A stretch of DNA of 64,000 nucleotides from the NCBI RefSeq assembly GCF_001562115.1, contig NZ_CP013926.1:3720001-3784000 (forward strand), in the 5' to 3' direction. The notes beneath the pieces were generated by a model. That model had not been told where the DNA came from, made no database searches, and saw only the letters and a list, made by a program, of their open reading frames with translations. Shown piece by piece: positions 36,991 through 46,748 of the stretch (positions within the stretch are counted from its first letter, which is position 1; every line of letters begins with the position of its first letter). Both the position numbers and the translations under genes were made by a program. This stretch comes from Alteromonas stellipolaris (GTDB lineage: Bacteria; Pseudomonadota; Gammaproteobacteria; Enterobacterales; Alteromonadaceae).

Positions 36991-38088
36991 TCAGACCGCC
37001 ACCGCTTTTCCTGTTTGTGCAGCGCGAAATATTGCATTAACAATACGAATATCGGCTAGCCCTTCACTTCCTGTTACTAGCGGTTGTCGGTCGGTGAGTA
37101 TGGCTAAAGCATCATTGTCCATTTGAAGCGTTTGCTGCATGCCTTTAATAGGCTCAAATTTTTTCCCATCAGAGGTTGTGCCCGTTACGCCGTTGTAGCT
37201 TTGCATAGGCTTTAATTGATACCAACCTTGTTGGCATTCTGCTTTAAAGTGGTTGAATTCTTTTACTACGCTGGTACCACAATCAGCCATTAGGCCATCT
37301 CCAAAATCCATGGTAAACATGGTGGTTTCATCGACCTCGGTAAACTTATTAGGGAAACGCTGGGGCGGATGACTACCTGTAACAGATAATGGCTCTTTAC
37401 CCGTTAAAAACCGAGCGCTATTAATAGCGTATACACCCATATCATAAAGCGCCCCACCTCCCATGTGTTGCTGCATTCGCCAATTGCTAGCATCTCTTCC
37501 TTGCCCCGCGTAACCAGCAAAGCTAGATACCTTCTTAAACTTCCCATAAGGCATGCTTTCCAGATAGTGATGAAAAGTGCGTGTGTTGGGCTCATGTTGC
37601 ATGCGATAACCAATAGACAGCGTCACGCCATTCTTGTTACATGTGTCTATAATGGCTTGGCATTCGTCGCTATCCATGGCCATAGGCTTTTCACACCAAA
37701 CGTGCTTTCCTGTGTTCGCGGCTTTTACTGCAAAATCTTTATGTGTACCGGTTGGCGTAACGACATAAATAACATCAATATCTTTGTTATTCGCAATCTC
37801 ATCCATAGTATCGTAGGTATACACATTACTATCCTGAATACCGTATTCATGCTGCCACTGTGAGATTTTACTTTCTGTACCGGTAACTATGCCGCGTAGT
37901 TCACAATGTTCGGTATGCTGAAGTGCCGGTGCAAGTAAATTGGCGCTATAATTTCCTAAACCTAGCAAAGCAACACCTAACTTTTTCTGCGATTGAGTGC
38001 TTCCTAAAGCCAAGGAGAGCGGGCTATGAGCGACTAATAAGCCAGCTCCTGTCATACGAATAAAGTGGCGACGTGTTACGCTTGACAT
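36991..38088 (-). CDS. Tat-exported Gfo/Idh/MocA family oxidoreductase
   Basis: A 365-residue NAD(P)-dependent sugar or polyol oxidoreductase of the glucose-fructose oxidoreductase family. The N-terminus has a twin-arginine signal (TRRHFIRMTGAGLLV). The Rossmann segment VALLGLGNYSANLLAP follows, then VVTPTGTHKDFAVKAANTGKH and the conserved WCEKPMA with the catalytic Lys. GGGALYDMGVYAINSARFL is the family's second signature. A cofactor is probably bound before export. AGGGAG precedes the ATG. The substrate is unknown and no sugar-metabolism gene is adjacent. Confidence 0.92.
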   Translation of the reverse strand: MSSVTRRHFIRMTGAGLLVAHSPLSLALGSTQSQKKLGVALLGLGNYSANLLAPALQHTEHCELRGIVTGTESKISQWQHEYGIQDSNVYTYDTMDEIANNKDIDVIYVVTPTGTHKDFAVKAANTGKHVWCEKPMAMDSDECQAIIDTCNKNGVTLSIGYRMQHEPNTRTFHHYLESMPYGKFKKVSSFAGYAGQGRDASNWRMQQHMGGGALYDMGVYAINSARFLTGKEPLSVTGSHPPQRFPNKFTEVDETTMFTMDFGDGLMADCGTSVVKEFNHFKAECQQGWYQLKPMQSYNGVTGTTSDGKKFEPIKGMQQTLQMDNDALAILTDRQPLVTGSEGLADIRIVNAIFRAAQTGKAVAV

Positions 38089-38455
38089 AAAAACTCCCTA
38101 ATGAAGACCTGTATTTCCCTTCTAATTAATAGTGTGAATTATATACAGTTAGATCACTTTGCCGCGGCGCATTATTCGGTTCTATTCATAAACGATTTTA
38201 ACTGCAAACAATGGCGTATCAGCATTCCAGAGAGCATCGCATACTGCGGTTTTGTAGCCTGGTTATGATGATTTACTTCTCCTCTTTTGCTCGCCCTGCT
38301 TATTCCGCCCTCTACGCGACTTCTTTTATTCGCCCTCATTATTCTGTGCGTAATATCGCTGAAACATAAACACTATAGCTTTATAGAATTCGAGTCATTG
38401 TGTCTGAATTAATCCTTCTCACAAAACAGAGTAAAGCGAGTTGATATAGTTTTCT
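38089..38455. other. Intergenic region between oxidoreductase and lipase genes
   Basis: This 367-base stretch lies between divergent genes and should hold both promoters. I see no convincing ORF, RNA gene or terminator. A pyrimidine-rich part (about 38276-38350) contains the imperfect repeat ATTCcGCCCTC / ATTCGCCCTC. Confidence 0.6.
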
Positions 38456-39244
38456 ATGAAAAAACTGAAACGCTATCAATACGAGCGATATGCCATTCTT
38501 TGCCAACTAGCCTACCCCGATGCCGAAGCGCATTATCGTCAAATACTCAAACCCTTTTACGAGCGCCACTTAGTCGATAAATATGGCAGGATGAGCGTGA
38601 GGATATTGTGGGTAGATAATAAAAAAGAAGCCATCGTGGTATTTAGAGGCTCACTAGGTTTTAAAGACTGGTTAGCAAACTTGATTTTTTTGCCTACAAA
38701 GATCCGACAAATAGATAAAAAATTCTATGTGCATTGGGGCTTCAGTCGATTACTAAATCAACCTATGTATTCAAGTACGAAGACAATTAACGAAGCACTG
38801 CCGTTACAGGAGTTACTTGTAAAAGTTCTAGAACCTCTGCAAAAACAGGGTAAGCGCTTTACGTTCATTGGGCATTCTTCTGGCGGTGCAGTAGCGGTGC
38901 TAATGGCCGATTATTTCGAACGAAAAAATGCGAAAGCCGTTAAACGAGTTGTGACCTTTGGGCAACCTGCAGTGGGCAGTCGCTCATGGTACAAAAATTA
39001 TCTTTTACACCATAAAACATATCGTATTTGCTGCGACTTAGACGTAGTCACGTTTATGCCCCCCTTCCCTTTCTATTTTTGGCATGTGGGTAAAATGCTG
39101 TGGCTGCACGACGATCAAATTTATGAAAACACGCCCACGCACGAGCGATTTTTGAAATCGCTACGCAGTTGGCTACTTCGGCCTATTACCTACCACTACA
39201 TGCGCAAGTACATCAGAAATAAGTCATTATTTGATGAGCATTAG
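38456..39244 (+). CDS. Class 3 lipase family protein
   Basis: A 262-residue alpha/beta-hydrolase. The nucleophile elbow is GHSSG in FTFIGHSSGGAVAVLMADYF. An oxyanion-region motif VVFRGSLGFKDWLANL lies upstream, and DLDVVTFMPP carries the probable catalytic Asp. A C-terminal His is available in the Thr-His-Glu-Arg segment. No signal peptide is visible, so it is probably cytosolic or weakly membrane-associated. The ribosome-binding site is weak. It stands alone between two long intergenic stretches. Confidence 0.87.
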   Translation: MKKLKRYQYERYAILCQLAYPDAEAHYRQILKPFYERHLVDKYGRMSVRILWVDNKKEAIVVFRGSLGFKDWLANLIFLPTKIRQIDKKFYVHWGFSRLLNQPMYSSTKTINEALPLQELLVKVLEPLQKQGKRFTFIGHSSGGAVAVLMADYFERKNAKAVKRVVTFGQPAVGSRSWYKNYLLHHKTYRICCDLDVVTFMPPFPFYFWHVGKMLWLHDDQIYENTPTHERFLKSLRSWLLRPITYHYMRKYIRNKSLFDEH

Positions 39245-39565
39245 GGCAGTTTTTCTCGTTGCGGCTTCAGTCTCCGAGGCTTATCTCTAGGCTAGGATTA
39301 TTGCAGTTCAAGAGAGATATTCTAAGTCAAAAAAACCATCTGTATAGCCATTAATATTCAATGAACAGCCAAAAATGGCTCCCAACTAGTGTCTATGACA
39401 AAAATCTTCTTAACTTTTAAATCAAAAGAGAAATACGCGGCTAATTTATGTTTACTATTCACCATTCATACACTTACTATATTGGAAAAGGAGTTTTCAT
39501 CAACTAGGAAGGTTTATGCTACAAAACACAACTTATAATTTATTCGCTTATAACTTTGGGGTCAT
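39245..39565. other. Intergenic region upstream of the FG-GAP/HEAT protein gene
   Basis: The 321 bases are AT-rich with no convincing ORF. AAAAGGAG at 39485-39492 looks like a ribosome-binding site but no sustained frame follows. A promoter for the 39566 gene probably lies here. Composition turns noticeably more AT-rich from this point on. Confidence 0.5.
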
Positions 39566-42500
39566 ATGCGGATCCCACTAAAAAAAAATAGTCGCGTATA
39601 TTTTTTTTTACTGCTTTCATTATTGTTTTCGATTCTTGTTTTCGGGAAAATGTCGAGATCTTATTTTTCACTAGTCCCCCTAGAAATCACAGAGAAATCT
39701 AACCCTAAGTCTACTCCAACTATAGTTTTTAAAGATAAAACTTTAGAAACAGGGCTGTTAGCTTCTCATCAGCAAACCACCAAGGTTCTTACATCAATTC
39801 AACAGCTAATTGGTGGAGGTATATGCGTACTGGATGTCAACAATGATGGCTGGCAAGATTTATTTATTATAGGTGGAAGTGGGGAGCATCGCTTTTATGG
39901 GAGACAAACTTGGTGGAAAAACAAGGTCCCTCAAACTAATACTTTGTGGCTGAATAATGAAGGCCGAACCTTCGAAAATATTACAGTAACATCAAACCTA
40001 TCCACGCATTTATATCCTATGGGATGTAGTGCAGGCGACCTTGATAATGACGGAGACGAAGATCTCCTTGTGACTAATATCGGGCAAAACCAAATATACG
40101 AAAACCTTGGAGGTGGTGTTTTTAAGGATCGGACAGAAAACTCTGGACTACAAGACCTGAAAAACTGGTCAACATCTGCAAGTATGGCAGATTTTGACAA
40201 TGATGGCTTACTAGATATTTACGTCACTAACTTTATTGATTTCCAACAGGGTAAAAAAGTATTTGAACAAGCAAGTGGCTTTGTCGGCAGTGTTAACGAC
40301 TCTCTCAATCCTATTTTATATGAAAGCGAAAGTAACTATTTGCTTAAAAATAAAGGCCATTTTCAATTCAATGAAGTAGCGGTATCCCAAGGAGTCCAGG
40401 ACAACTCAGGGCGAGGTGTTGCAGCACGTTGGTTTGATATAAACCAAGATAATTACCCAGATTTACTTGTAGTGAATAGCGCTGGATCACCTCAACGACT
40501 GTTTATAAACCAACGCCCGGCAAATCAAGGCTTTGAAGAAAGCGCTAGGCACTACAATTTATCTCATTCCGATGGTAGTCATAGCATAGCTATCGGCGAT
40601 ACTAACCTTGATGGCTATCAAGACTTGTTACTTTCTTCTCCCGCAGGATTCCCCCCTAAGCTATATACTCATACTCGTCTAGAGCCTTTCAAATCCAACA
40701 GCTCTATTAGCCAACAACTCTATGAATCAAGTTGGGAATCTGGAATTGCAGACAATAGGCTGTTGTACATGTTTGGCTGGGGGGCTGTACTTTCAGATTT
40801 TAACAACGATATGTTTCCAGACTTGTTTATAGGTAATGGCGCAACAAGTATTGATAGTGATGCACCTTCATTATCCATTGGTCAACCGAACCAATTATGG
40901 GTCAACAAAAACGGTCTATTTAGGTCGGAGCTTCTTCTATCTGATAACACGGCGCCAACACGAGGGGTCATTAACTTAGATATAAATAACGACGGAAAAA
41001 TGGATATTGTTACTACGCAAAATAATGATTATGTCAGCGTACTCATTAATGAAAGCGACCTTGATGCTCCTTGGATAGATGTTGAATTAAAGCATCCGAA
41101 AAAATTAAGTAATGGTGCAAAAGTCACCCTTACATTTGAGTCCCAACAATCAAAAACTAACCAGCAAATTATTACTTCGGCTTTCCAGCCCTCCAGTTTC
41201 CTATCACAAAGTACCTCTCGCTTACATTTTGCATTGCCACCTTCCGTAAATATGGTCGATATCGAAGTTCTATGGCCCGACAATACAATCACTCGCTACC
41301 CGTCTTTAGAAGTAAACAGAATCTGGCAACTAAAAAACGCTGAAGAAGCCTCTATTTTAACAAACCAGACTTCAGACCAGACAAGCGAAATAAGTACAAA
41401 GACAGTTAGTGATAAACCCTGGCTATCAATGCTGTCAGAAAAACAACAATCGCAATTAATACAGAGTATTGAAGGGGCTATCCTTTCTTCATCTAACATG
41501 CAGCCAGACGTTAATGCATTGATGTATAGAGAACTTGACTATCTCTTCACCCATGTCGACAGTAGTCTTCATACACGAAACACTATAGTTCAAGCTCTCA
41601 CTTCCGCGTCATTTACACGTGACTCTTTGAGCTTAAAATTCATCGAAAGGGCGCTCGTTTCAAGTGACGATAAAATTCGTATAGCGGGAATCAAAGCCCT
41701 CATGCAACAAGAACATGAGATTAGCATTCGCAGGCTAATTCGTATGGATAAGGACGCTTCACCGAAGGTTCGTTGTAAGATTGCCAATACCTTTAAGCAC
41801 TTTTTTCATGAAGAAGAAGCCGTAGTTAGAAGAAAAGGATTGGCCAACTCACACTTAATTTTTATGCTCTCGGCTAAAGAAGAAAGTGTAAAACTATGTA
41901 CGATTGAAGCACTTGCTGAAGCAGAGAATTATCGGGCTGTTGTTCCATTAATAGCATTAGCAACTCAACCAAGTTCATCGGAAAAAGTTACAATAGCAGC
42001 AATACGCGCTCTTGGACTAATACGGGACATTAAAGCTGTACCAGAGCTATTTAGACTGCTCGAAACCGAATCCTCGGCAAGGGTAAAAGCAGCTACCTTG
42101 ATAGCTTTAAAACGTCTTGGCTATGAAAACTTTCAATCATTGATAGCTCAATTGTTAGATTTCGAGCATAACGGTACTCAGTCAATAAATGTAGCCGTAG
42201 CATTACTGCATGATAATCAATTGGACAGTCTGGTATTAAAGCCCGATGTGATTTGGCAACCGTTAGAGTCAACTTTAAATAAATTAGAAAGATTGCAGCT
42301 CACTATTGAGGATCAGATACTTGCAGCCTTAGATTTACTAATTTTAAGTGATAGGAATAGAAAGAGGGAGATCCTTGAAAATTACCTTACTTCTGATAAA
42401 TCTAGCATTGCCGATAAGGCAGCCACTCATTTAGCGTCCATAAGTCCCTCAGATGAAGATACTACAAAATGGCGCTTTGCTGACCGAACTATAAAGGCAC

Positions 42501-43258
42501 AAAAACACATTATCAAAAAACTGATACAGCGACAGCATGTCTTCTCTAAAAAAGAACTATCCGATTTTCTAAGAAATGAAGAAACTACTCAGGCCTTGCT
42601 CTACAGCTTAAAAACTTATAAGTACCCTAAGCTCTTGTCGTTATTAAAAAGTATTCCAATAGAACTAATCAACTCAGAAAACAGTCGATGGCTTAAGTTA
42701 TGTGACTACCAAACTAAACTAACAGGAACTATTAGTTTAAGTTGGTTGGAGAATAGGCCGACATCTTATCAAGCCTTAAACTGTTGGTTGAAAACAGATT
42801 CCAATGTTGCCTCATCCCCACCATTGAGCTTTTTAAAAAAGTTAATTCCCTCTGCACCACTGTCAACTGAAATGGTCTCTAGTAGGTTGACTACTGTCAT
42901 TGAGGCTATCGCAAATCACCCAACTTATGAAGCAGATCGAGTTCTTATTGAGTTAATTAAACATCACCACATATTAAAAGTTAGGAAAACCGCATTAGCT
43001 ATAGGGTTAGCGTTTAAAAAGCCCTATGCATTAGACCTAGCTATGCATTATGCAAAAGCAGCAACAAGAGATGTAATGACTGAATTCAGTCAAATTCAAC
43101 TTACGTCTGCAGTACCAACTGATTTTCAAGCCCAGAAATTCTATGACTACCTAAAGATCATAGCCTTTTCCCCGGCAATTCCCTTCGACAAACGCTGGGC
43201 CGCAATGTTTAAGCTTATCCAGGATGGACAAGCCACTTTAGAGAGCTTTTTACTGTGA
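39566..43258 (+). CDS. Exported FG-GAP/VCBS - ASPIC/UnbV - HEAT-repeat protein (CRTAC1-like)
   Basis: A 1230-residue protein with an N-terminal hydrophobic signal or anchor (about 12-30). Residues about 80-500 hold seven FG-GAP/VCBS-like blades with calcium-type loops, such as LDVNNDGWQDLFI, GDLDNDGDEDLLV, ADFDNDGLLDIYV and LDINNDGKMDIV. An ASPIC/UnbV domain follows (about 505-590, with the typical EVLWPDNTITRYP). The remaining 600 residues are HEAT-like helical repeats (for example VPLIALAT and AVPELFRLLETESSARVKAATL). The first two domains together define the CRTAC1 family; the HEAT extension is unusual in my knowledge. The stop overlaps the cytochrome start, so the two should act together on the periplasmic or cell-surface side. 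Confidence 0.85.
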   Translation: MRIPLKKNSRVYFFLLLSLLFSILVFGKMSRSYFSLVPLEITEKSNPKSTPTIVFKDKTLETGLLASHQQTTKVLTSIQQLIGGGICVLDVNNDGWQDLFIIGGSGEHRFYGRQTWWKNKVPQTNTLWLNNEGRTFENITVTSNLSTHLYPMGCSAGDLDNDGDEDLLVTNIGQNQIYENLGGGVFKDRTENSGLQDLKNWSTSASMADFDNDGLLDIYVTNFIDFQQGKKVFEQASGFVGSVNDSLNPILYESESNYLLKNKGHFQFNEVAVSQGVQDNSGRGVAARWFDINQDNYPDLLVVNSAGSPQRLFINQRPANQGFEESARHYNLSHSDGSHSIAIGDTNLDGYQDLLLSSPAGFPPKLYTHTRLEPFKSNSSISQQLYESSWESGIADNRLLYMFGWGAVLSDFNNDMFPDLFIGNGATSIDSDAPSLSIGQPNQLWVNKNGLFRSELLLSDNTAPTRGVINLDINNDGKMDIVTTQNNDYVSVLINESDLDAPWIDVELKHPKKLSNGAKVTLTFESQQSKTNQQIITSAFQPSSFLSQSTSRLHFALPPSVNMVDIEVLWPDNTITRYPSLEVNRIWQLKNAEEASILTNQTSDQTSEISTKTVSDKPWLSMLSEKQQSQLIQSIEGAILSSSNMQPDVNALMYRELDYLFTHVDSSLHTRNTIVQALTSASFTRDSLSLKFIERALVSSDDKIRIAGIKALMQQEHEISIRRLIRMDKDASPKVRCKIANTFKHFFHEEEAVVRRKGLANSHLIFMLSAKEESVKLCTIEALAEAENYRAVVPLIALATQPSSSEKVTIAAIRALGLIRDIKAVPELFRLLETESSARVKAATLIALKRLGYENFQSLIAQLLDFEHNGTQSINVAVALLHDNQLDSLVLKPDVIWQPLESTLNKLERLQLTIEDQILAALDLLILSDRNRKREILENYLTSDKSSIADKAATHLASISPSDEDTTKWRFADRTIKAQKHIIKKLIQRQHVFSKKELSDFLRNEETTQALLYSLKTYKYPKLLSLLKSIPIELINSENSRWLKLCDYQTKLTGTISLSWLENRPTSYQALNCWLKTDSNVASSPPLSFLKKLIPSAPLSTEMVSSRLTTVIEAIANHPTYEADRVLIELIKHHHILKVRKTALAIGLAFKKPYALDLAMHYAKAATRDVMTEFSQIQLTSAVPTDFQAQKFYDYLKIIAFSPAIPFDKRWAAMFKLIQDGQATLESFLL

Positions 43259-45354
43259 ACAACACAACAAGTACATCTCAATTGTTAATGAGAGAAAAAC
43301 GGCAGAACCGCTGGCTGTATAGCATGTTAGTCGTATTGCTACTATCTGGCCTATATAGCTACATATCTAGTAGCCATAGTGTTTTTAGTCAGTGGCTTGT
43401 ATTAGCCCATGGCTTTATTGGTACTGCCAGCTTGCTCCTGTTGGTTCCCTTTATAATTAATCATTTTTATCGAACTTTAGGTCAACGGAGAGCTGGATTA
43501 TTCACATCGGGTATTTTTCTGTTTGTGCTTTCTATTGTTATGGGTTTTACAGGGGTTTATATTATCGTAGCCGGACTAACTGAGCAGACAGCTTGGCTAC
43601 TGAATATTCATATCGCATCTGGCTTTTCATTATTTGGAGTGCTCATTTTTCATGTCATTTCACATTATATTTGGTTGGCCCCCAAACGACGTGCTTCACT
43701 CGCTCGCTCTAAAGAGCAAAACTTCCGATACTTTCCTAGCCTCGAAGAGCAGGCCTTTCTTCGAATAGGTACTTTTGCACTAGGCTTTTTTACTATTACA
43801 TTCAGTTTAAGCTTAATATATCTGGCATTCGAAATTGAGCCAAGTAACCAGCCCGCTGTCACTGATTACCAGTATAACTACGGTCCGCATCCATTTCGTC
43901 CAAGTCAAACTGACACGGCTAGCGGTACATTTATAGACAAAAACCAAATCGCGGGGTCTCAAAACTGCGCCAATTGTCACAAAGAAATTGCAGAGCAATG
44001 GTATAGCTCTATTCATAAACAGGCAGCATCAGACCCAACTTATGTCAAAAACATCACATTACTGTCAGAAAATAAAGGAATTGAAGCCACGCGCTATTGT
44101 GAGGGGTGTCATGCACCTGTTGCATTATTAACAGGTCAATTATCTGAAGGTGGCACACATGGAGGTATAAAAAACACGACCGCATTTCACGAAGGAATAA
44201 GCTGTTTAAGTTGTCATAATATTGAATCCGCAACGCATTTGAAGGGCGTAGCCAGCTATCGGTATGAGCCGCACAAACCTTATCTTTTTGATGGTTATGA
44301 ATCGAATTTTTTTAGCGCGTTGCGTGAGTATTTGATTCGAATCAACCCTAGCCAACATAAGACTGACATGGCAAAAGAAATACTTATTGAACCCGAATTG
44401 TGCGCAACCTGTCATGTTCAGTTCATGGACAAGGAAATGAATAACTGGGGTTGGGTAAAAATGCAGGATGAATACACAGCTTGGCTGGAAAGCCCTTATT
44501 CGATGCAAAGTGAGCAAGTCTTCGCTCATTCTAAAAAAACTCGGTGTCAAGATTGTCATATGCCTTTGGTCAAAGGAAATGACCCGTCAGCTAATTCGGA
44601 AGGTGAGTTTCGTTCTCACCGATTTATTGGTGCCAATACAATGCTCCCTTCGCTCAACGGCGATAAAGAACAGCTAGCACAAACTCAAAAATTCCTTCAA
44701 AGTAATAAAGTACGCCTAACCATCAACCCACCAAACCGTAAAGACGCTACGCAATCAGATAAACAAATAACCGAGGATATTCGAGCGATAACGGAAACAC
44801 CTGCCTACTTTTATTTGAACGAGACAGTCAAATTAAATGTAGTTGCAGCAAACATTGGAGTGGGCCATAACTTTCCCGCTGGAACTTTGGATATCAATGA
44901 GGCGTGGATCGCTTTTACTGCTTTAGATGCAACCGGAAAAGTCATATATCAAAGTGGATTCCTTGAGGATGATCTTTCAGTTGAAACCAACGCTTACTTT
45001 TATCGTTCGTTACCCATAGATCGCTTTGGGAAATTAGTTTGGAAACACGACCTTTTCAATCGCGTTGGAGAGACCTACAAAAACTTTATTCCTGCTGGGG
45101 GCTCTGACATTGTCGAGTACACGTTCGATGTGCCTAGTTGGGCCAAGGGCCCAATTACCCTCAATGCAGTGCTTAAATATAGAAAACTTAATCAGAGATA
45201 TGCTAAGTGGGCACTAGGGGAAGATTATCAAGACCTGCCAATTACTGACATGGCAAGGGCGACTATTTTGGTTCCCTTACGTCAACAGCCCCCAGTAAGA
45301 ATGGAGTCTGCCAGCTCGTCGTTTTTGAACAATACAGAAATAGAAGCAAACTAA
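43255..45354 (+). CDS. Membrane-anchored pentaheme cytochrome c with b-type-like helices
   Basis: A 699-residue protein. Five hydrophobic helices (about 20-38, 45-66, 83-108, 115-140, 168-192) hold several histidines (H52, H70, H119, H133, H137) that could bind b-type heme. The exported part has five CxxCH heme sites at residues 238, 282, 317, 383 and 431 (CANCH, CEGCH, CLSCH, CATCH, CQDCH), like cytochrome c554-type proteins. A C-terminal beta domain contains VGHNFPAGTLDINEAW, a conserved stretch of many multiheme cytochromes. The GTG start at 43255 overlaps the upstream stop (GTGA). Likely role: electron transfer between the quinone pool and an extracytoplasmic partner, possibly the upstream protein. 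No close substrate is known. Confidence 0.87.
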   Translation: MNNTTSTSQLLMREKRQNRWLYSMLVVLLLSGLYSYISSSHSVFSQWLVLAHGFIGTASLLLLVPFIINHFYRTLGQRRAGLFTSGIFLFVLSIVMGFTGVYIIVAGLTEQTAWLLNIHIASGFSLFGVLIFHVISHYIWLAPKRRASLARSKEQNFRYFPSLEEQAFLRIGTFALGFFTITFSLSLIYLAFEIEPSNQPAVTDYQYNYGPHPFRPSQTDTASGTFIDKNQIAGSQNCANCHKEIAEQWYSSIHKQAASDPTYVKNITLLSENKGIEATRYCEGCHAPVALLTGQLSEGGTHGGIKNTTAFHEGISCLSCHNIESATHLKGVASYRYEPHKPYLFDGYESNFFSALREYLIRINPSQHKTDMAKEILIEPELCATCHVQFMDKEMNNWGWVKMQDEYTAWLESPYSMQSEQVFAHSKKTRCQDCHMPLVKGNDPSANSEGEFRSHRFIGANTMLPSLNGDKEQLAQTQKFLQSNKVRLTINPPNRKDATQSDKQITEDIRAITETPAYFYLNETVKLNVVAANIGVGHNFPAGTLDINEAWIAFTALDATGKVIYQSGFLEDDLSVETNAYFYRSLPIDRFGKLVWKHDLFNRVGETYKNFIPAGGSDIVEYTFDVPSWAKGPITLNAVLKYRKLNQRYAKWALGEDYQDLPITDMARATILVPLRQQPPVRMESASSSFLNNTEIEAN

Positions 45355-45370
45355 GCTTGGCTTAGTTTGC
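45346..45370. terminator. Perfect inverted repeat between convergent genes
   Basis: GCAAACTAAGC-TTG-GCTTAGTTTGC is an 11-bp perfect stem that includes the cytochrome stop codon. T-runs on either side are weak, so it is a probable shared terminator and not a textbook one. Confidence 0.55.
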
Positions 45371-45389
45371 AACTTAATAAACTATTTTT

Positions 45390-46253
45390 CTAATTAACCA
45401 TACTTTTTGAAAATAGCTTAGTGGGGTCATTTAGTAATACCCCATTTAATACATACTGTACTTTATCGCTACTCTTTAGGTCATAAAGTAACTGAATTTC
45501 AGCGGAGCGCTTTCTATAGCCTTCTTTTGCCTCTAATTCACATCCCTCATTCAGTTGAGAACAAATTGCTTCAAAATTTGCCCCTGCGACATACCAATCG
45601 AACTTCGCGTCTAGGGGGATATTATTCTGCACTTCGTTAGCTGACCATTCCGTCGGTACAACTGCTATTAGTTTTGCAAGGTTATGATTATTTCGACGCC
45701 ACCTCAGTTCAGCATATCTTGACCAGTCCAATTTAACTGTAGACTCTAATTGGTTTACACCATTGACCATTCTAGCTAGTTCACCAAGTCCGACACGGCG
45801 CCCACCAAAATAATAGGATGGAACCGCCATTGGGTCATAAGCATCTGCCATATGTTGTGCCAACTCTCTGTGATCAAGAGACTTGCTCGTGTCACATTCG
45901 GGGGCTATTCTTTGCACAACACTGTTAATTACTGATTCAGAGACAGGATTATTGCAGGCAAGTATTTCCTCTACCCGAGCGATGCTTCTATCACCTAAAA
46001 TGCCAGCCCAAAATATAAATGTATTGTAGTATTGATAACGTTCTTTCGACTTTAGTGCCTTGATACAGTATGGGCAATATGGATCGATAAAGGCGACTAG
46101 AACTGGAGCTTCGGGCTTCCATGGGTCGAGCAAGAAGGCGCCGTGCTCGTTCTGGTTTGGAATAGGTAATACTTGCGCATTACTACTAAAAACTGCGGTA
46201 AAAGCGACGGAAGAGATAAACAGCACTCTCATTCCAATAATTCGCCATTTCAT
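45390..46253 (-). CDS. Exported DsbC/DsbG-like thioredoxin-fold protein
   Basis: A 287-residue protein with a signal peptide (RVLFISSVAFTAVFSSNAQ). The thioredoxin-type site CPYC lies in LVAFIDPYCPYCIKALKS. Later elements AVPSYYFGGRRVGLGEL resemble the cis-Pro region of DsbC/DsbG proteins. The N-terminal dimerisation domain of true DsbC is missing, while about 100 extra residues lie C-terminally. The ATG at 46253 has AAGGAG nine bases upstream and lies one base past the upstream stop; an ATG at 46271 would overlap that gene. It probably handles disulfides of the cysteine-rich exported protein encoded upstream. Confidence 0.75.
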   Translation of the reverse strand: MKWRIIGMRVLFISSVAFTAVFSSNAQVLPIPNQNEHGAFLLDPWKPEAPVLVAFIDPYCPYCIKALKSKERYQYYNTFIFWAGILGDRSIARVEEILACNNPVSESVINSVVQRIAPECDTSKSLDHRELAQHMADAYDPMAVPSYYFGGRRVGLGELARMVNGVNQLESTVKLDWSRYAELRWRRNNHNLAKLIAVVPTEWSANEVQNNIPLDAKFDWYVAGANFEAICSQLNEGCELEAKEGYRKRSAEIQLLYDLKSSDKVQYVLNGVLLNDPTKLFSKSMVN

Positions 46254-46254
46254 T

Positions 46255-46728
46255 CTAGTTTTCTCCTTCATTGTTATTTAACTGCCTTACCTTGGCGATA
46301 ATATTTTGCTTATAATCTGCTGAAGTTTCTTTGAAACGTTTCTTTAACGCTTTTTGGTTGTCTCGATTAGCTAGATTAGCGTTGTAGTCTTTTATAAGCG
46401 TATCGAACTCTAATTCTCGCTGCATTATCAAGCTTTCATCTACCACTATCGTCACTTCATTTGGGTTGGATTTGACAGAATTAAGATGTGGAGGTAGTGG
46501 CGCTTGGACACTACTTTGAGTCTGAGAACCAGAAGTATCCGAGAGCATATTTTTGAACCAACTGAGCTTTTCGGACTTTTGTTCTTTATAACCTGAGGAT
46601 GGCCTTTGTTGGCTTTCCTCATTATTAATTTCTAAGTCTGTGGATTCATTGTTGTTCAAAAAATAAAAGGCAGCAATGACACTACAAATAGCGATTGCAA
46701 CAATATACAGCTTAATATGGTTATTCAT
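46255..46728 (-). CDS. Small membrane-anchored protein of unknown function
   Basis: A 157-residue protein with one N-terminal helix (about 7-25, YIVAIAICSVIAAFYFLNN) and a Ser/Gln-rich linker. A charged helical C-terminus (about 90-150) may form a coiled coil. No recognisable domain. It is packed tightly between the Ig-like gene fragment (20 bases upstream) and the DsbC/G-like gene (one base downstream), so it is part of the same transcript. Confidence 0.65.
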   Translation of the reverse strand: MNNHIKLYIVAIAICSVIAAFYFLNNNESTDLEINNEESQQRPSSGYKEQKSEKLSWFKNMLSDTSGSQTQSSVQAPLPPHLNSVKSNPNEVTIVVDESLIMQRELEFDTLIKDYNANLANRDNQKALKKRFKETSADYKQNIIAKVRQLNNNEGEN

Positions 46729-46748
46729 AATATTGGCTAGTCCTATAG

